Assembly: GCF_031846245.1 (NCBI RefSeq)
Contig: NZ_JAVRIC010000007.1
Location: forward strand, 62,001-126,000
Direction of reading: 5' to 3'
DNA length: 64,000 nt
Origin: Banduia mediterranea
Lineage (GTDB): Bacteria > Pseudomonadota > Gammaproteobacteria > Nevskiales > Nevskiaceae
The position numbers and the translations under genes are program-made. This document shows positions 1 to 8,693 of the stretch, in pieces; position 1 is the stretch's first letter; every line of letters begins with the position of its first letter. Below the pieces are notes generated by a model that worked only from the letters and a program-made list of their open reading frames with translations, was not told where the DNA came from and ran no database searches.

Positions 1-459
1 GACCGGCTTGCACTCGATGCCGCCCACCTGCTGAAAGTAGGTGAACTGCGTGACTTCCATGCCGTTGAGCCAGACTTCCCAGCCCAGGCCCCAGGCGCCG
101 AGCGTCGGCGATTCCCAATTGTCCTCGACGAAGCGGATGTCATGCGTCAGCGCATCGAAGCCGAGTTCGCGCAGCGAATCCAGATAGAGATCCTGAATGT
201 TCGGCGGGCTCGGCTTCATCAGCACCTGAAACTGATAGTAATGCTGTAGCCGGTTCGGATTGTCGCCGTAGCGGCCGTCGGTGGGGCGGCGGCTCGGTTG
301 CACATAGGCGGTGTTCCACGGTTCCGGGCCGATCGAACGCAGAAAGGTCGACCAGTGAAACGTGCCAGCGCCAACCTCCATGTCCATGGGCTGCACGATC
401 ACGCAGCCCTGTTGGGCCCAGAAGTGCTGCAGTCGGAGGATCAGTTCTTGAAAGCTCAT
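1..459 (-). CDS. glyQ: Glycine--tRNA ligase alpha subunit (N-terminal 153 residues; continues outside window)
   Basis: Catalytic alpha subunit of the heterotetrameric class II glycyl-tRNA synthetase, which charges tRNA-Gly in the cytoplasm. The reading frame starts [19 protein letters not shown] and carries the block around [14 protein letters not shown] and [20 protein letters not shown] that is nearly invariant in GlyQ. The start codon is the ATG at 457-459. The gene runs off the left edge, so about half of a normal 300-residue GlyQ is visible. It is divergent from glnA and shares a 270-bp intergenic region with it. The family is certain; the rest of the gene is not visible. Confidence 0.97.
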   Translation of the reverse strand, partial: MSFQELILRLQHFWAQQGCVIVQPMDMEVGAGTFHWSTFLRSIGPEPWNTAYVQPSRRPTDGRYGDNPNRLQHYYQFQVLMKPSPPNIQDLYLDSLRELGFDALTHDIRFVEDNWESPTLGAWGLGWEVWLNGMEVTQFTYFQQVGGIECKPV

Positions 460-541
460 TTCGAGTCGACGTTTTCAGGCGGTATTGCAAAACGCCGCGA
501 GTATAAAGGAGCCTGCGGGGTGTCAGCCCTCGCAGCGCATT

Positions 542-582
542 CGCACCAAAATGATGCGCACGCCCAAGTTTGGGGCGTGCGC
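542..582. promoter_or_regulatory. NtrC-type dyad sites upstream of glnA
   Basis: Two dyads lie 45-85 bp upstream of the sigma-54 promoter. The first, GCACCAAAATGATGC (543-557), matches the NtrC enhancer pattern GCACC-N5-GGTGC with one arm mismatch. The second, at 556-582, is a longer palindrome with arms GCGCACGCCC and GGGCGTGCGC. Known NtrC enhancers sit upstream of glnA in enteric bacteria. Binding here is inferred from sequence. Confidence 0.65.
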
Positions 583-625
583 TGGCGCTGCAACGGCTCC
601 TGACGCATTCTGAGCACGCATACCG

Positions 626-643
626 CTGGCACAAAAGCTGCTT
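626..643 (+). promoter_or_regulatory. Sigma-54 (RpoN) promoter of glnA
   Basis: The sequence CTGGCACAAAAGCTGCTT has the -24 GG (628-629) and -12 GC (640-641) separated by exactly 10 bases, the spacing sigma-54 requires, and the -24 element TGGCAC is perfect. It predicts a transcription start near 653 and a leader of about 75 nt before glnA. With the upstream NtrC-like dyads it implies nitrogen-controlled glnA expression. Confidence 0.85.
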
Positions 644-729
644 TTTCCTGCCCACCGCCGGGGCGTGGGGCAAAGCCGGCGGTATAACAACCGTTCCCCT
701 CTTAAACAAAGCGCATGACGGAGAGCCTA

Positions 730-2142
730 ATGTCGGCAGCTAATGACGTGTTGAAACTGATCAAAGACAAGGGCGTGAAGTTCGTTGACTTCCGCTTCAC
801 GGATACCCGGGGTAAGGAGCAGCACGTAAGCGTTCCGTCTCACACGGTGAACGCGGACCTGTTTACCGACGGCAAGATGTTCGACGGTTCGTCGATCGCC
901 GGCTGGAAGGGCATCAACGAGTCGGACATGATCCTGATGCCGGACCCGGAATCGGCCTTCATGGACCCGTTCTTCGAAGAACCGACGCTGGTGATGAGCT
1001 GCGACATCATCGAGCCGTCGTCGATGCAGGGCTACGAGCGCGACCCGCGTTCGCTGGCCAAGCGCGCAGAGGCCTACCTCAAATCCACCGGCATTGCCGA
1101 CACCGCCTTTTTCGGCCCCGAAAACGAGTTCTTCGTCTTCGACACGGTGCGTTGGGACGACGGCATGTGGGGCTCCTACGTGCACATCGACGCCGAAGAG
1201 GCCGCCTGGAACTCCGGCAAGGCCTATGAAGAAGGCAACATGGGTCACCGCCCGGGCGTCAAGGGTGGCTACTTCCCGGTGCCGCCGGTCGATTCGCTGC
1301 AGGACATGCGCTCCGCGATGTGCGAAACGCTGGAGGCCATCGGCATCGAGACCGAGGTGCACCATCACGAAGTTGCCACCGCCGGCCAGTGCGAACTCGG
1401 TGTGCTGTTCAACACCATGACCAAGAAGGCCGACGAGGTCCTCAAGCTCAAGTACGTGGTGCAGAACGTGGCCGCGCAGTTCGGCAAGACCGCGACCTTC
1501 ATGCCCAAGCCGATCGTCGGTGACAACGGTTCCGGCATGCACGTGCATCAGTCCCTGTCCAAGGAAGGCACCAACATCTTCGCGGGCGACGAGTACGGCG
1601 GCCTGTCCGAAACCGCGCTGTTCTACATTGGTGGCATCCTCAAGCACGCGCAGTCGATCAACGCCTTCGCCAACGCTTCCACCAACAGCTACAAGCGCCT
1701 GGTGCCGGGCTTCGAAGCGCCGGTCATGCTGGCCTACTCGGCGCGCAACCGCTCCGCGTCGATCCGCATTCCGTGGGTCTCCAGCCCCAAGGGTCGCCGC
1801 ATCGAGGTGCGTTTCCCGGACTCCACCGCCAATCCGTACTTCGCCTTCGCGGCGATGCTGATGGCGGGCCTGGACGGCATCCAGAACAAGATTCATCCGG
1901 GCGAGGCGGCCTCCAAGGACCTCTACCACCTGCCGCCGGAAGAGGACAAGCTGATCCCGAAAGTCGCGCACAGCCTCGACATGGCGCTGGAAGCCCTGGA
2001 CAAGGATCGTGACTACCTCAAGGCCGGCGGTGTATTCACCGACGACCTGATCGATGCCTACATCGAACTGAAGATGGACGAGGTCACGCGCTTCCGCATG
2101 ACCACGCATCCGATCGAGTTCGATATGTACTATTCGTTGTAA
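730..2142 (+). CDS. glnA: Glutamine synthetase type I
   Basis: Cytoplasmic enzyme that condenses glutamate and ammonia with ATP, the main route of ammonium assimilation. 470 residues, the usual GlnA length. Visible signatures are FDGSSIAGW near the N-terminus, the metal/ATP segments GPENEFF and [16 protein letters not shown], and the adenylylation loop [10 protein letters not shown] with Tyr399, so it is the beta subtype controlled by GlnE. The ATG at 730 is chosen because GGAG lies at 720-723; an in-frame ATG at 715 has no such site. A sigma-54 promoter with NtrC-type sites precedes it and a strong terminator follows. The sensor/regulator pair ntrBC lies just downstream. Confidence 0.98.
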   Translation: MSAANDVLKLIKDKGVKFVDFRFTDTRGKEQHVSVPSHTVNADLFTDGKMFDGSSIAGWKGINESDMILMPDPESAFMDPFFEEPTLVMSCDIIEPSSMQGYERDPRSLAKRAEAYLKSTGIADTAFFGPENEFFVFDTVRWDDGMWGSYVHIDAEEAAWNSGKAYEEGNMGHRPGVKGGYFPVPPVDSLQDMRSAMCETLEAIGIETEVHHHEVATAGQCELGVLFNTMTKKADEVLKLKYVVQNVAAQFGKTATFMPKPIVGDNGSGMHVHQSLSKEGTNIFAGDEYGGLSETALFYIGGILKHAQSINAFANASTNSYKRLVPGFEAPVMLAYSARNRSASIRIPWVSSPKGRRIEVRFPDSTANPYFAFAAMLMAGLDGIQNKIHPGEAASKDLYHLPPEEDKLIPKVAHSLDMALEALDKDRDYLKAGGVFTDDLIDAYIELKMDEVTRFRMTTHPIEFDMYYSL

Positions 2143-2185
2143 GGCTCAGGCTTTCCTCGAATATCCGGCACCGTCCGGCATTGCA

Positions 2186-2216
2186 GAAACGCCCCGCTTG
2201 CGGGGCGTTTCTTCTT
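2186..2216 (+). terminator. Rho-independent terminator after glnA
   Basis: An 11-bp perfect stem (GAAACGCCCCG paired with CGGGGCGTTTC) with a CTTG loop is followed by TTCTT. It lies 43 bp after the glnA stop and would separate most glnA transcripts from the downstream ntrBC genes, as in enteric glnA-ntrBC loci. Confidence 0.9.
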
Positions 2217-2313
2217 ACGGAGGATCGGCTCGGAGCATTACCGGACGGCGCGAGGCTTCCGGACGGAGCCGCGAAACAGTAGATTGGACGCTCCGCAATC
2301 ATCCGGATTTTCG

Positions 2314-2853
2314 ATGACGCGTATTTTCCTGCCTGCACTGCTCGGCCTGTTGCTGACGGCTCAGGCGCTCGCTCAAGGCGAGCCGATCTACCGCTATGTG
2401 GACGAGGACGGCGTCGTGCACTACACCGACAAGCCGCCCAGCCAGAACGCGCAACCCGCCGACCTGCCACCGCTGCGAACCTATACCCCGGCCGAACTGG
2501 AATCGGTAGAACACCAGCTCGATGAAAATGACGGATCGAACAGTTCCGAAAAGGTCGAGAAATATCGAGAGCTGAGAATTGTCACGCCCTCTCCCGAGGA
2601 GACCATACGCGGTGCCGAGCGCATCGTTCCGGTGGCCGTCACCTCGGACCCGAGTCTGATGGCCGGCCACCGGGTCCAGTTCTTTCTCGACGGTGAGGCA
2701 CAGGCGCCACCGGCGCTGTCGACATCCACCGTGTTTTCAGGTGTCGAGCGCGGCACCCACGCCGTTTCTGCCGCGATCGTCGACGAACAGGGCAAGCCCC
2801 TGATCAGGGCCCAACCGGTCCAGGTGTTCGTCAAACCGCCGATTGCGCGCTGA
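2314..2853 (+). CDS. DUF4124 domain-containing secreted protein
   Basis: 179-residue exported protein of unknown role. A signal peptide (about residues 1-21, ending AQALAQG) is followed by the DUF4124 motif YRYVDEDGVVHYTDKPP (about residues 26-42). A variable linker and a C-terminal beta-rich region with repeated hydrophobic strands complete it. DUF4124 proteins are often found between glnA and ntrB in gammaproteobacteria; the reason is not known. The ATG at 2314 is preferred over an upstream in-frame TTG because it begins the signal peptide directly. Two further DUF4124 genes lie at 38.1-38.9 kb. Confidence 0.85.
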   Translation: MTRIFLPALLGLLLTAQALAQGEPIYRYVDEDGVVHYTDKPPSQNAQPADLPPLRTYTPAELESVEHQLDENDGSNSSEKVEKYRELRIVTPSPEETIRGAERIVPVAVTSDPSLMAGHRVQFFLDGEAQAPPALSTSTVFSGVERGTHAVSAAIVDEQGKPLIRAQPVQVFVKPPIAR

Positions 2854-2857
2854 GGCG

Positions 2858-2880
2858 CAACGCACCAGAATTGTGCGCCA
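2858..2880. promoter_or_regulatory. NtrC-like dyad upstream of ntrB
   Basis: GCACCAGAATTGTGC (2862-2876) fits GCACC-N5-GGTGC with a single mismatch and is extended outward by GGCGCA...TGCGCC. It lies about 70 bp before the ntrB start. In enteric bacteria NtrC represses the ntrBC promoter from such a site, so autoregulation is a reasonable inference. Confidence 0.5.
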
Positions 2881-2943
2881 ACCGCGGGGTCAGGGCGGTG
2901 CGGCGCGCACCGTCGTGGCCCACTATTTGCTACCCGCCCTCAC

Positions 2944-4014
2944 ATGAAGCTGGTTCCCCGTACACGCATGAGACCTGAGGTCATCCTCGATGGCATGACC
3001 ACGGGTGTAATCAGCGTTGACGCCGATCTGCGCATCGCAGCGCTCAATTCAGCCTGCGAAAGCCTGTTTGGCATGAGTCAGAAGTTTGCGTTGGGCGAGG
3101 AATTGAAAATCGCGGTTCCGCATCTGGATGGTCTGTTGCCAAGGCTGAGGCAGGCCCTGTCCACAGGCTCCGGATTCATCGAACGCGAAGTGCAGTTGCG
3201 CAGGACCGGCGAAGCGTCGATCACTGTGGACTGCATGGTCACGCCGATGTTGATCGCGCGGCAGCCGGGGCTGTTGCTGGAACTGGCCCCGCTGGACCGG
3301 CACCTGCGGATTTCGCGGGACGAGTGGCAGGCGGCACAACACGAGGCGACCCGGGAACTGGTGCGCGGACTCGCGCACGAAATCAAGAACCCCCTGGGCG
3401 GAATTCGTGGCGCAGCGCAGCTGCTCGAACGCGAATTCCCGGATTCCCAGCATCGCGAATACACGCGCGTGATCATTCGCGAGGTCGACCGGCTGCAGAA
3501 TCTGGTCAACCGTCTGCTGGGACCGAATCGTTTGCCGGCCCACAATTTGCTCAACGTGCACGAGGTGATCGAGCACGTACGCAGGCTGATCGAGGCGGAG
3601 GCCCCGGATGGGGTCAGTGTGCAACGCGACTATGACCCGAGCATCCCGGATGTCATCGCCGATCGTGAGCAGCTGATCCAGGCGGTGCTGAATGTCGCAC
3701 GCAACGCGCTGCAGGCTCTGGACGGTCACGGCCAGGTCATGGTGCGCACGCGCGCACGACGTCGTTTCACGATTGGCGGACGCATGCACAAACTCGTGGC
3801 GCAGATCGACATCGAGGATGACGGGCCCGGAATTCCACCGTCGCTGCTCGAGAAGATCTTCTACCCGATGGTGACGACACGTGCTGAAGGCAGCGGGCTG
3901 GGGCTGCCGATTTCTCAGCATCTCATCCATACCCACGGAGGACTCATCGAGTGCCAGAGCCAGCCCGGGTGCACCGTTTTCTCGATTTATCTCCCACTAG
4001 AACGACCGCTATGA
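2944..4014 (+). CDS. ntrB: Nitrogen regulation sensor histidine kinase NtrB
   Basis: Cytoplasmic two-component sensor that phosphorylates or dephosphorylates NtrC in response to P-II proteins. 356 residues: a PAS domain (about 10-120), an H-box GLAHEIKNPLGG with the phosphorylated His145, and a HATPase domain with the N-box around NVARNAL, then DDGPGIP and GSGLGLPIS. No membrane segment is present, as expected for NtrB. Its TGA overlaps the ntrC ATG by 4 bp, so the two are translationally coupled. The P-II proteins it would sense are encoded at 39.6-41.9 kb. Confidence 0.96.
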   Translation: MKLVPRTRMRPEVILDGMTTGVISVDADLRIAALNSACESLFGMSQKFALGEELKIAVPHLDGLLPRLRQALSTGSGFIEREVQLRRTGEASITVDCMVTPMLIARQPGLLLELAPLDRHLRISRDEWQAAQHEATRELVRGLAHEIKNPLGGIRGAAQLLEREFPDSQHREYTRVIIREVDRLQNLVNRLLGPNRLPAHNLLNVHEVIEHVRRLIEAEAPDGVSVQRDYDPSIPDVIADREQLIQAVLNVARNALQALDGHGQVMVRTRARRRFTIGGRMHKLVAQIDIEDDGPGIPPSLLEKIFYPMVTTRAEGSGLGLPISQHLIHTHGGLIECQSQPGCTVFSIYLPLERPL

Positions 4015-5459
4015 GCCAGCCGATAACCGTTTGGGTCGTCGACGACGACGAATCCATACGTTGGGTGCTGGAGCGCTCACTGATGCGCGACGGCATGAAC
4101 GTCAAGTGCTTCCCCGGTTCTGCCGAACTGCTGGATGCCTTGCAGGACGAGCTGCCGGACGTGTTGGTATCCGACATCCGCATGCCCGGCGTCAACGGGC
4201 TGGAACTGCTGGAACGCCTGCAGGCCCGTGCCCCGGAGCTGCCGGTCATCATCATGACGGCGCATTCCGACCTCGATGCCGCGGTTGCCGCTTATCGTGG
4301 CGGCGCGTTCGAATATCTGCCAAAACCGTTCGACGTTGATGGTGTCGCCACCCTGGTGCGACGCGCTTCGCGGGTCCGCGGCGAAGCCGGTGATCCGGAC
4401 GCCCTCAACGGCCCGGATACCCTGTTGATCGGTGAAGCGCCGGCGATGCAGGACGTGTTCCGCGCGATCGGCCGCCTCTCGCAGTCACAGATCACCGTAT
4501 TGATCACCGGCGAGACCGGTGCCGGCAAGGAACTGGTGGCGCGCGCCCTGCACGCCCACAGCCCGCGTTCCAAACAACCGTTCATCGCCGTCAATACCGC
4601 GGCGATTCCCAAGGATCTGATGGAATCGGAGTTTTTCGGCCACGAGCGCGGTGCCTTTACCGGCGCCCAGGCACAGCGGCGCGGCCGCTTCGAACAGGCC
4701 GACGGCGGCACCCTGTTCCTCGATGAAATCGGCGACATGCCGCTGGATCTGCAGACGCGTTTGCTACGCGTGCTCTCGGACGGCGAGTTCTATCGCGTCG
4801 GCGGACACTCGCCGATCAAGGTCGACGTGCGCGTGATCGCCGCCACCAATCAGGAACTGGAAATCGCGGTCGGGCAGGGTCGTTTTCGCGAAGACTTATT
4901 CCATCGGCTCAATGTCATTCGCATCCGCATCCCCTCGCTGCGCGAACGGCGCGAGGACGTGCCACAACTGGCCCGTCACTTCCTGGCCTCGGCGGCGCGG
5001 GAGCTCAAGGCCGAGCCCAAGCGCATGCGTCCGGAAGTGATCGCCAGCCTGCAGCGCTTCGAGTGGCCGGGCAACGTCCGTCAGCTCGAAAACGTCTGTC
5101 GCTGGCTGACCGTGATGGCGCCGGGGCAGGACGTTCATCTGCTCGATCTGCCGCCGGAACTGCGAATCTCCACCGCACCGACGGTGACGACCGCAGCAAA
5201 TACCAGCACCGCCGGCGGCGGCGTGGCCAACGAGGTGGTCAACATCGGCAGCTGGCAGGACAGTCTCCGATCCTGGGCCGAAACGCAGTTGCGGGCAGGC
5301 CGCAGCAATCTGCTGGGCGAGGCGCTGCCGGACTTCGAGCGCATGTTGATCCAGACGGCGCTGGCCGAGTGCCGTGGCCAGCGTATCGAGGCGGCCAAAC
5401 GTCTCGGCTGGGGCCGCAACACGCTGACACGCAAGATCAAGGAACTCGACCTGGATTGA
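4011..5459 (+). CDS. ntrC: Nitrogen regulation response regulator NtrC
   Basis: Sigma-54-dependent enhancer-binding activator of nitrogen genes. 482 residues: a receiver domain (1-120) with acidic pocket DDDES and phosphorylation site Asp55 in VSDIRMPG; an AAA+ domain with Walker A GETGAGKE (167-174), the sigma-54 contact loop GAFTGA and Walker B LFLDEIGDM; and a C-terminal Fis-type helix-turn-helix ending RNTLTRKIKELDLD. The start at 4011 overlaps the ntrB stop. It is the likely ligand of the dyads near glnA, ntrB and glnK in this window. Confidence 0.97.
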   Translation: MSQPITVWVVDDDESIRWVLERSLMRDGMNVKCFPGSAELLDALQDELPDVLVSDIRMPGVNGLELLERLQARAPELPVIIMTAHSDLDAAVAAYRGGAFEYLPKPFDVDGVATLVRRASRVRGEAGDPDALNGPDTLLIGEAPAMQDVFRAIGRLSQSQITVLITGETGAGKELVARALHAHSPRSKQPFIAVNTAAIPKDLMESEFFGHERGAFTGAQAQRRGRFEQADGGTLFLDEIGDMPLDLQTRLLRVLSDGEFYRVGGHSPIKVDVRVIAATNQELEIAVGQGRFREDLFHRLNVIRIRIPSLRERREDVPQLARHFLASAARELKAEPKRMRPEVIASLQRFEWPGNVRQLENVCRWLTVMAPGQDVHLLDLPPELRISTAPTVTTAANTSTAGGGVANEVVNIGSWQDSLRSWAETQLRAGRSNLLGEALPDFERMLIQTALAECRGQRIEAAKRLGWGRNTLTRKIKELDLD

Positions 5460-5509
5460 GCGCGCCGCTTTGCGACAATGCCGCCCATCGTTCGGAGCGG
5501 AGGAGCTTG

Positions 5510-5902
5510 ATGACACGACGTTGCTTGCTTGCGGTTTGCGCGCTGCCGCTGGTGCTGCTGGCCTGTCAGATGCATCGCCCGGCGCCGAAGCCCGGGCCGG
5601 TTCCTGCCTTGCTGTTGCCCTCGGACGCCGAAGTCTGGCTTGGGCTGGAGGCGGCTGCCACGGAACTGGTCGGCCAGCCGGTCACGCTGGATGACGACGC
5701 CTTCGCCGAAGTCGACTTCGCCGAAGTGGAGCCTGACGAGCCCCGCGAAACCGATGGCAGTGCGCTGGCCGGCCAGGTCTACGGACGGCCGCAGACGCTG
5801 CGCTTGCTCAAGGATGGCGCAGACTGCGTGTTGCTCAATCAGGACAGCGGCCAGCAGCGGATCGTGACCGGTGCGCGCTGTCGCATTGCGCCTTCGGTTT
5901 GA
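5510..5902 (+). CDS. Small putative lipoprotein, function unknown
   Basis: 130-residue protein with an N-terminal signal sequence and lipobox LLAC (Cys19), so it is probably membrane-anchored. The rest is acidic in the middle and carries no family signature I recognise. The ATG at 5510 has a strong GGAGGAG ribosome site 6-8 bases upstream. It lies 50 bp after ntrC on the same strand and may be cotranscribed. A dispersed repeat begins immediately downstream. Confidence 0.7.
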   Translation: MTRRCLLAVCALPLVLLACQMHRPAPKPGPVPALLLPSDAEVWLGLEAAATELVGQPVTLDDDAFAEVDFAEVEPDEPRETDGSALAGQVYGRPQTLRLLKDGADCVLLNQDSGQQRIVTGARCRIAPSV

Positions 5903-5906
5903 GTCG

Positions 5907-6060
5907 CTAACGGCCATGCCACCAAGCGGCACCTACGCAGAATGAATCGCCTGCGGCATGGCCGTTGCCCTCACCCACCGCCCGCATTCGCGAGCGGCCC
6001 CCTCTCTTTCCCGCAAGCGGGCGAGGGTGGCTCGGCATCACGCCGTGCGTGATTCACGCT
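5907..6060 (+). repeat. Dispersed intergenic repeat, copy A (long form)
   Basis: A 154-bp element filling the gap between two convergent genes. It begins CTAACGGCCATGCC, contains an internal inverted copy (GGCATGGCCGTT), a CCCGCAAGCGGG-type hairpin, and ends GGCATCACGCC...GCGTGATTCACGCTA. The same blocks recur at 35847-35973 (same orientation) and 38041-38119 (inverted, shorter). The structure suggests a BIME/MITE-like non-coding element. A role as bidirectional terminator here is possible. Confidence 0.8.
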
Positions 6061-6064
6061 AGTC

Positions 6065-6937
6065 CTATTCGGCGTTGCCGCGCGGCGGCGCGCTCAGCGC
6101 ACTGGATTCGGGATCGTCCGGATCCAGCTCCGGATAGCGTCGACGCAGCCAGCGTTCCTGAAACACATAGCGTGATACCTGCGCCACGTCATAGACGTAC
6201 CAGGCATTGACCGAACTGCCGACAATCGCGCCCAGCACCGGCACCATACCCACCGATTTGCGCGCGCCCAGGTTCACGCCGAGTTTCTTTGCCAGGTTCT
6301 GCAGCGAGAACACCGCCGCCTCCTTGGCCAGTTCGCGTTCGGCGACGCGCTCCACGCCGTCGCGCAGGGCCGCGTCGATCAGGCCGCTCTGCAGGTCACG
6401 GATGGCGCGAATCGCGGTGAGCTTCTCGTCCATGCTGTTGGCGGACGCCAGCGCGAAGATGGCGATGGCCAGGCGACTGCGGTTGCCGTCCAGCGGATCG
6501 TCGCCGTAGCACAGGCCAACGCGGTGGATCGTCCGCAGGGCCAGCGTGATCAGCGCTGGAATGTCCGCCACCATGCCGGCCGCGCCCGCCGCGCCGAACA
6601 CCGCGCCGCCGGCACCGGCCATGCCCATGGCCCAGCGCTGCTCGATGCGCATCGAGCGGTCATGCGTATTCAGCGGCATCGCGCGCAGTTCTTCGAGCGA
6701 ACCGGCCTTCGCGCGTTTGAGGATGGACTGCTCGTCGGACAGACGTTCGGCCACGCGATTCACGCCCGTGAGCGCCGCACGCAGCGCGTCCACCGGCACC
6801 ATCGACTGCACCGCCTGGGCGATGCGGCCGCCGGGCTTGGCCATCAGCCGCGCGCCCCAGCCCGGGGACTGCGCCTGCCACTCGTGGATCGCGGCAAGCT
6901 GTCGCGTTTCGTAGGGAGTGAGCTGAAAGCCGGTCAT
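6065..6937 (-). CDS. EcsC family protein
   Basis: 290-residue protein of the EcsC family, named from a Bacillus gene beside an ABC transporter; the molecular role is poorly known. The central glycine/alanine-rich hydrophobic stretch (about residues 105-135, GMAGAGGAVFGAAGAAGM) and the following helix ending GLCYGDDP are typical. The ATG at 6935-6937 starts the conserved N-terminal TPYE region. It stands alone, divergent from the NRDE gene and convergent with the small lipoprotein. Confidence 0.8.
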   Translation of the reverse strand: MTGFQLTPYETRQLAAIHEWQAQSPGWGARLMAKPGGRIAQAVQSMVPVDALRAALTGVNRVAERLSDEQSILKRAKAGSLEELRAMPLNTHDRSMRIEQRWAMGMAGAGGAVFGAAGAAGMVADIPALITLALRTIHRVGLCYGDDPLDGNRSRLAIAIFALASANSMDEKLTAIRAIRDLQSGLIDAALRDGVERVAERELAKEAAVFSLQNLAKKLGVNLGARKSVGMVPVLGAIVGSSVNAWYVYDVAQVSRYVFQERWLRRRYPELDPDDPESSALSAPPRGNAE

Positions 6938-7044
6938 CCCCGGATTGTAGCCCGGGATATCGCCGCCGACGATGAAAGCCGCGCGCAGCGACGGCCGATC
7001 GGGTTAGCCTCGCCACTCGTTCCCCGCGCGGAGTCCCGTTGCCG

Positions 7045-7818
7045 ATGTGCCTGATCGCCCTGTCCTGGCGGACGCACGCCCGATACCCCCTGCTGATCGC
7101 GGCCAATCGCGACGAGTTCCATGCGCGTCCGGCCGATCCGGCGGCGCATTGGCAGGACACGCCACAGGTCTACGGCGGCCGCGATCGTTTGCAGGGCGGC
7201 GGCTGGCTCGCGGTGTCGCGGCGCGGTCGTCTGGCCGCAATCACCAATGTGCGACGCATGCTGCCGCCGAACCCGCGAACCCTGTCGCGCGGCCGCCTGG
7301 TCGCCGACTTCGTGCGTGGTGACGGCAGCGCCCAGGAATTTTGTGAGGCACTGATGCCGCATGCGCACGAATACGGCGGCTTCAATCTGTTGCTGTGGGA
7401 CGGTGCGTGCCTGCGCTTCGCGACCAATCAGGGTGAAACTGGAGAAAGCCGCGAGGTCGATCCGGGTATCCATGTGCTGTCCAATGCGACACTGGACACG
7501 CCCTGGCCGAAATCCGAGCGTCTGCGGACCGCGATGCAGCAGGCCAGCGGCCACGACACACCGGATATCGAGGCCCTGTTCACCGCCCTCGCCGACACCG
7601 CCATCGCCCCCGACGCGGCCTTGCCAGACACCGGGCTTGAGCTGGAACGTGAACGCTGGCTCTCCTCACCGTTCATCCGCGGCCCGGAATACGGCACGCG
7701 AGCCAGCACCGTGGTGCTCGTCGCGCAAGACCGTCTGCGGTTCGTGGAACGCCTCTTTGGTCCGAATGGGCGCGCGAACGGGGACAGCGACCAGGTCTTG
7801 CCGCTCGCGGCCGACTGA
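7045..7818 (+). CDS. NRDE family protein (TANGO2-like)
   Basis: 257-residue protein of the NRDE family, named for the Asn-Arg-Asp-Glu motif visible in LLIAANRDEFHARP near the N-terminus. It starts with Met-Cys, a conserved arrangement in which Cys2 could act as an N-terminal nucleophile after Met removal. Other family blocks are GGRDRLQGGGWLAVS and NVRRMLPP. The eukaryotic homologue TANGO2 is linked to lipid/haem handling, but the bacterial function is unproven. Upstream in-frame TTG is ignored in favour of the MC start. Confidence 0.85.
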   Translation: MCLIALSWRTHARYPLLIAANRDEFHARPADPAAHWQDTPQVYGGRDRLQGGGWLAVSRRGRLAAITNVRRMLPPNPRTLSRGRLVADFVRGDGSAQEFCEALMPHAHEYGGFNLLLWDGACLRFATNQGETGESREVDPGIHVLSNATLDTPWPKSERLRTAMQQASGHDTPDIEALFTALADTAIAPDAALPDTGLELERERWLSSPFIRGPEYGTRASTVVLVAQDRLRFVERLFGPNGRANGDSDQVLPLAAD

Positions 7819-7828
7819 GCGCCTGCCT

Positions 7829-8602
7829 TCACGTCAGGCGGAGCCCGCCGTCTACTGGCAGCGTCACGCCGGTGATGTATGAAGCCTGCTCGGACAGCAG
7901 AAAGCGCACCGCGTGCGCGACATCCTCCGGTGAGCCCAGACGCTGCATCGGAATGCGCGCGGATTCCGCCTGCATTTGTGCGTCGCTGAGGGTTTCGTGG
8001 TCCGACCAGAGGATGTGGCCCGGCGCCACCGCGTTGACGCGAATGCGCGGCGCCAGTTCGCGCGCCAGCGCGCGGCCCAGGGTATCGAGCGCGCCCTTGG
8101 CCGCGCTGTAGGCGGCAAAGCCGCACATCGGCGCCTGCACGTGAATGTCGACGATATTGACGATGCTGCCCTGCGTGACCGCGCCCGCAAAGGCCTGCGA
8201 CAGGAACAGCGGGGCCTTGAAGTTGGAACCCATCAGATCGTCGAAGGCCGACTCGTCGATCGAGCCGATCGGTGTCGGGTAGTAACTCGACGCATTGTTG
8301 ACCAGCGCATCCAGCTGTCCCCAGGTCTGCTTCGCCTGTTCGATCAGGCGTTCGCGACCGGCACGCTCCAGTAGATCGGCCTGCACTGTCGCCGCGCTGT
8401 CGGGGCGCAGCGATTCCAGTTCGGTCGCCAGTTCCTGCGCGGCCTCGGCGGACTGGCGGTAATGCAGTGCCACGCACCAACCGTCTGCGTGCAGCTCGCG
8501 TGCGATCTGCGCGCCGATGCGCCGTGCCGCGCCGGTGATCAGGGCGACACGCGGCGTTGCCGCTGTTCGAGTGTCCGCCGTGTACTTGGCGCCTTGGGTC
8601 AT
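7829..8602 (-). CDS. Pteridine reductase-like SDR
   Basis: 257-residue short-chain dehydrogenase resembling pteridine reductase/FolM, which reduces dihydropterins or dihydrofolate with NADPH. It has the arginine-rich cofactor motif TGAARRIG (instead of TGxxxGIG), NNAS, and the catalytic pair in YSAAK, followed by PGHILW and a C-terminal VDGGLRL. The TGAxRRIG form is characteristic of pteridine reductases. It ends 11 bp from the convergent NRDE gene and is divergent from uppP. Confidence 0.8.
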   Translation of the reverse strand: MTQGAKYTADTRTAATPRVALITGAARRIGAQIARELHADGWCVALHYRQSAEAAQELATELESLRPDSAATVQADLLERAGRERLIEQAKQTWGQLDALVNNASSYYPTPIGSIDESAFDDLMGSNFKAPLFLSQAFAGAVTQGSIVNIVDIHVQAPMCGFAAYSAAKGALDTLGRALARELAPRIRVNAVAPGHILWSDHETLSDAQMQAESARIPMQRLGSPEDVAHAVRFLLSEQASYITGVTLPVDGGLRLT

Positions 8603-8693
8603 GGGTATCCTTTATGCTTGTCTCTATCCGAATCCACACTATCCGCGACGGCCCGCAAGCGGTCTTTCGCGTATCGCGCACAGGTTCCAAACC

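Noticed and set aside
727-2109. 460-codon ORF antisense to glnA
   Set aside because: It is a shadow of the GC-rich glnA frame, His/Val/Arg-rich with no family features.
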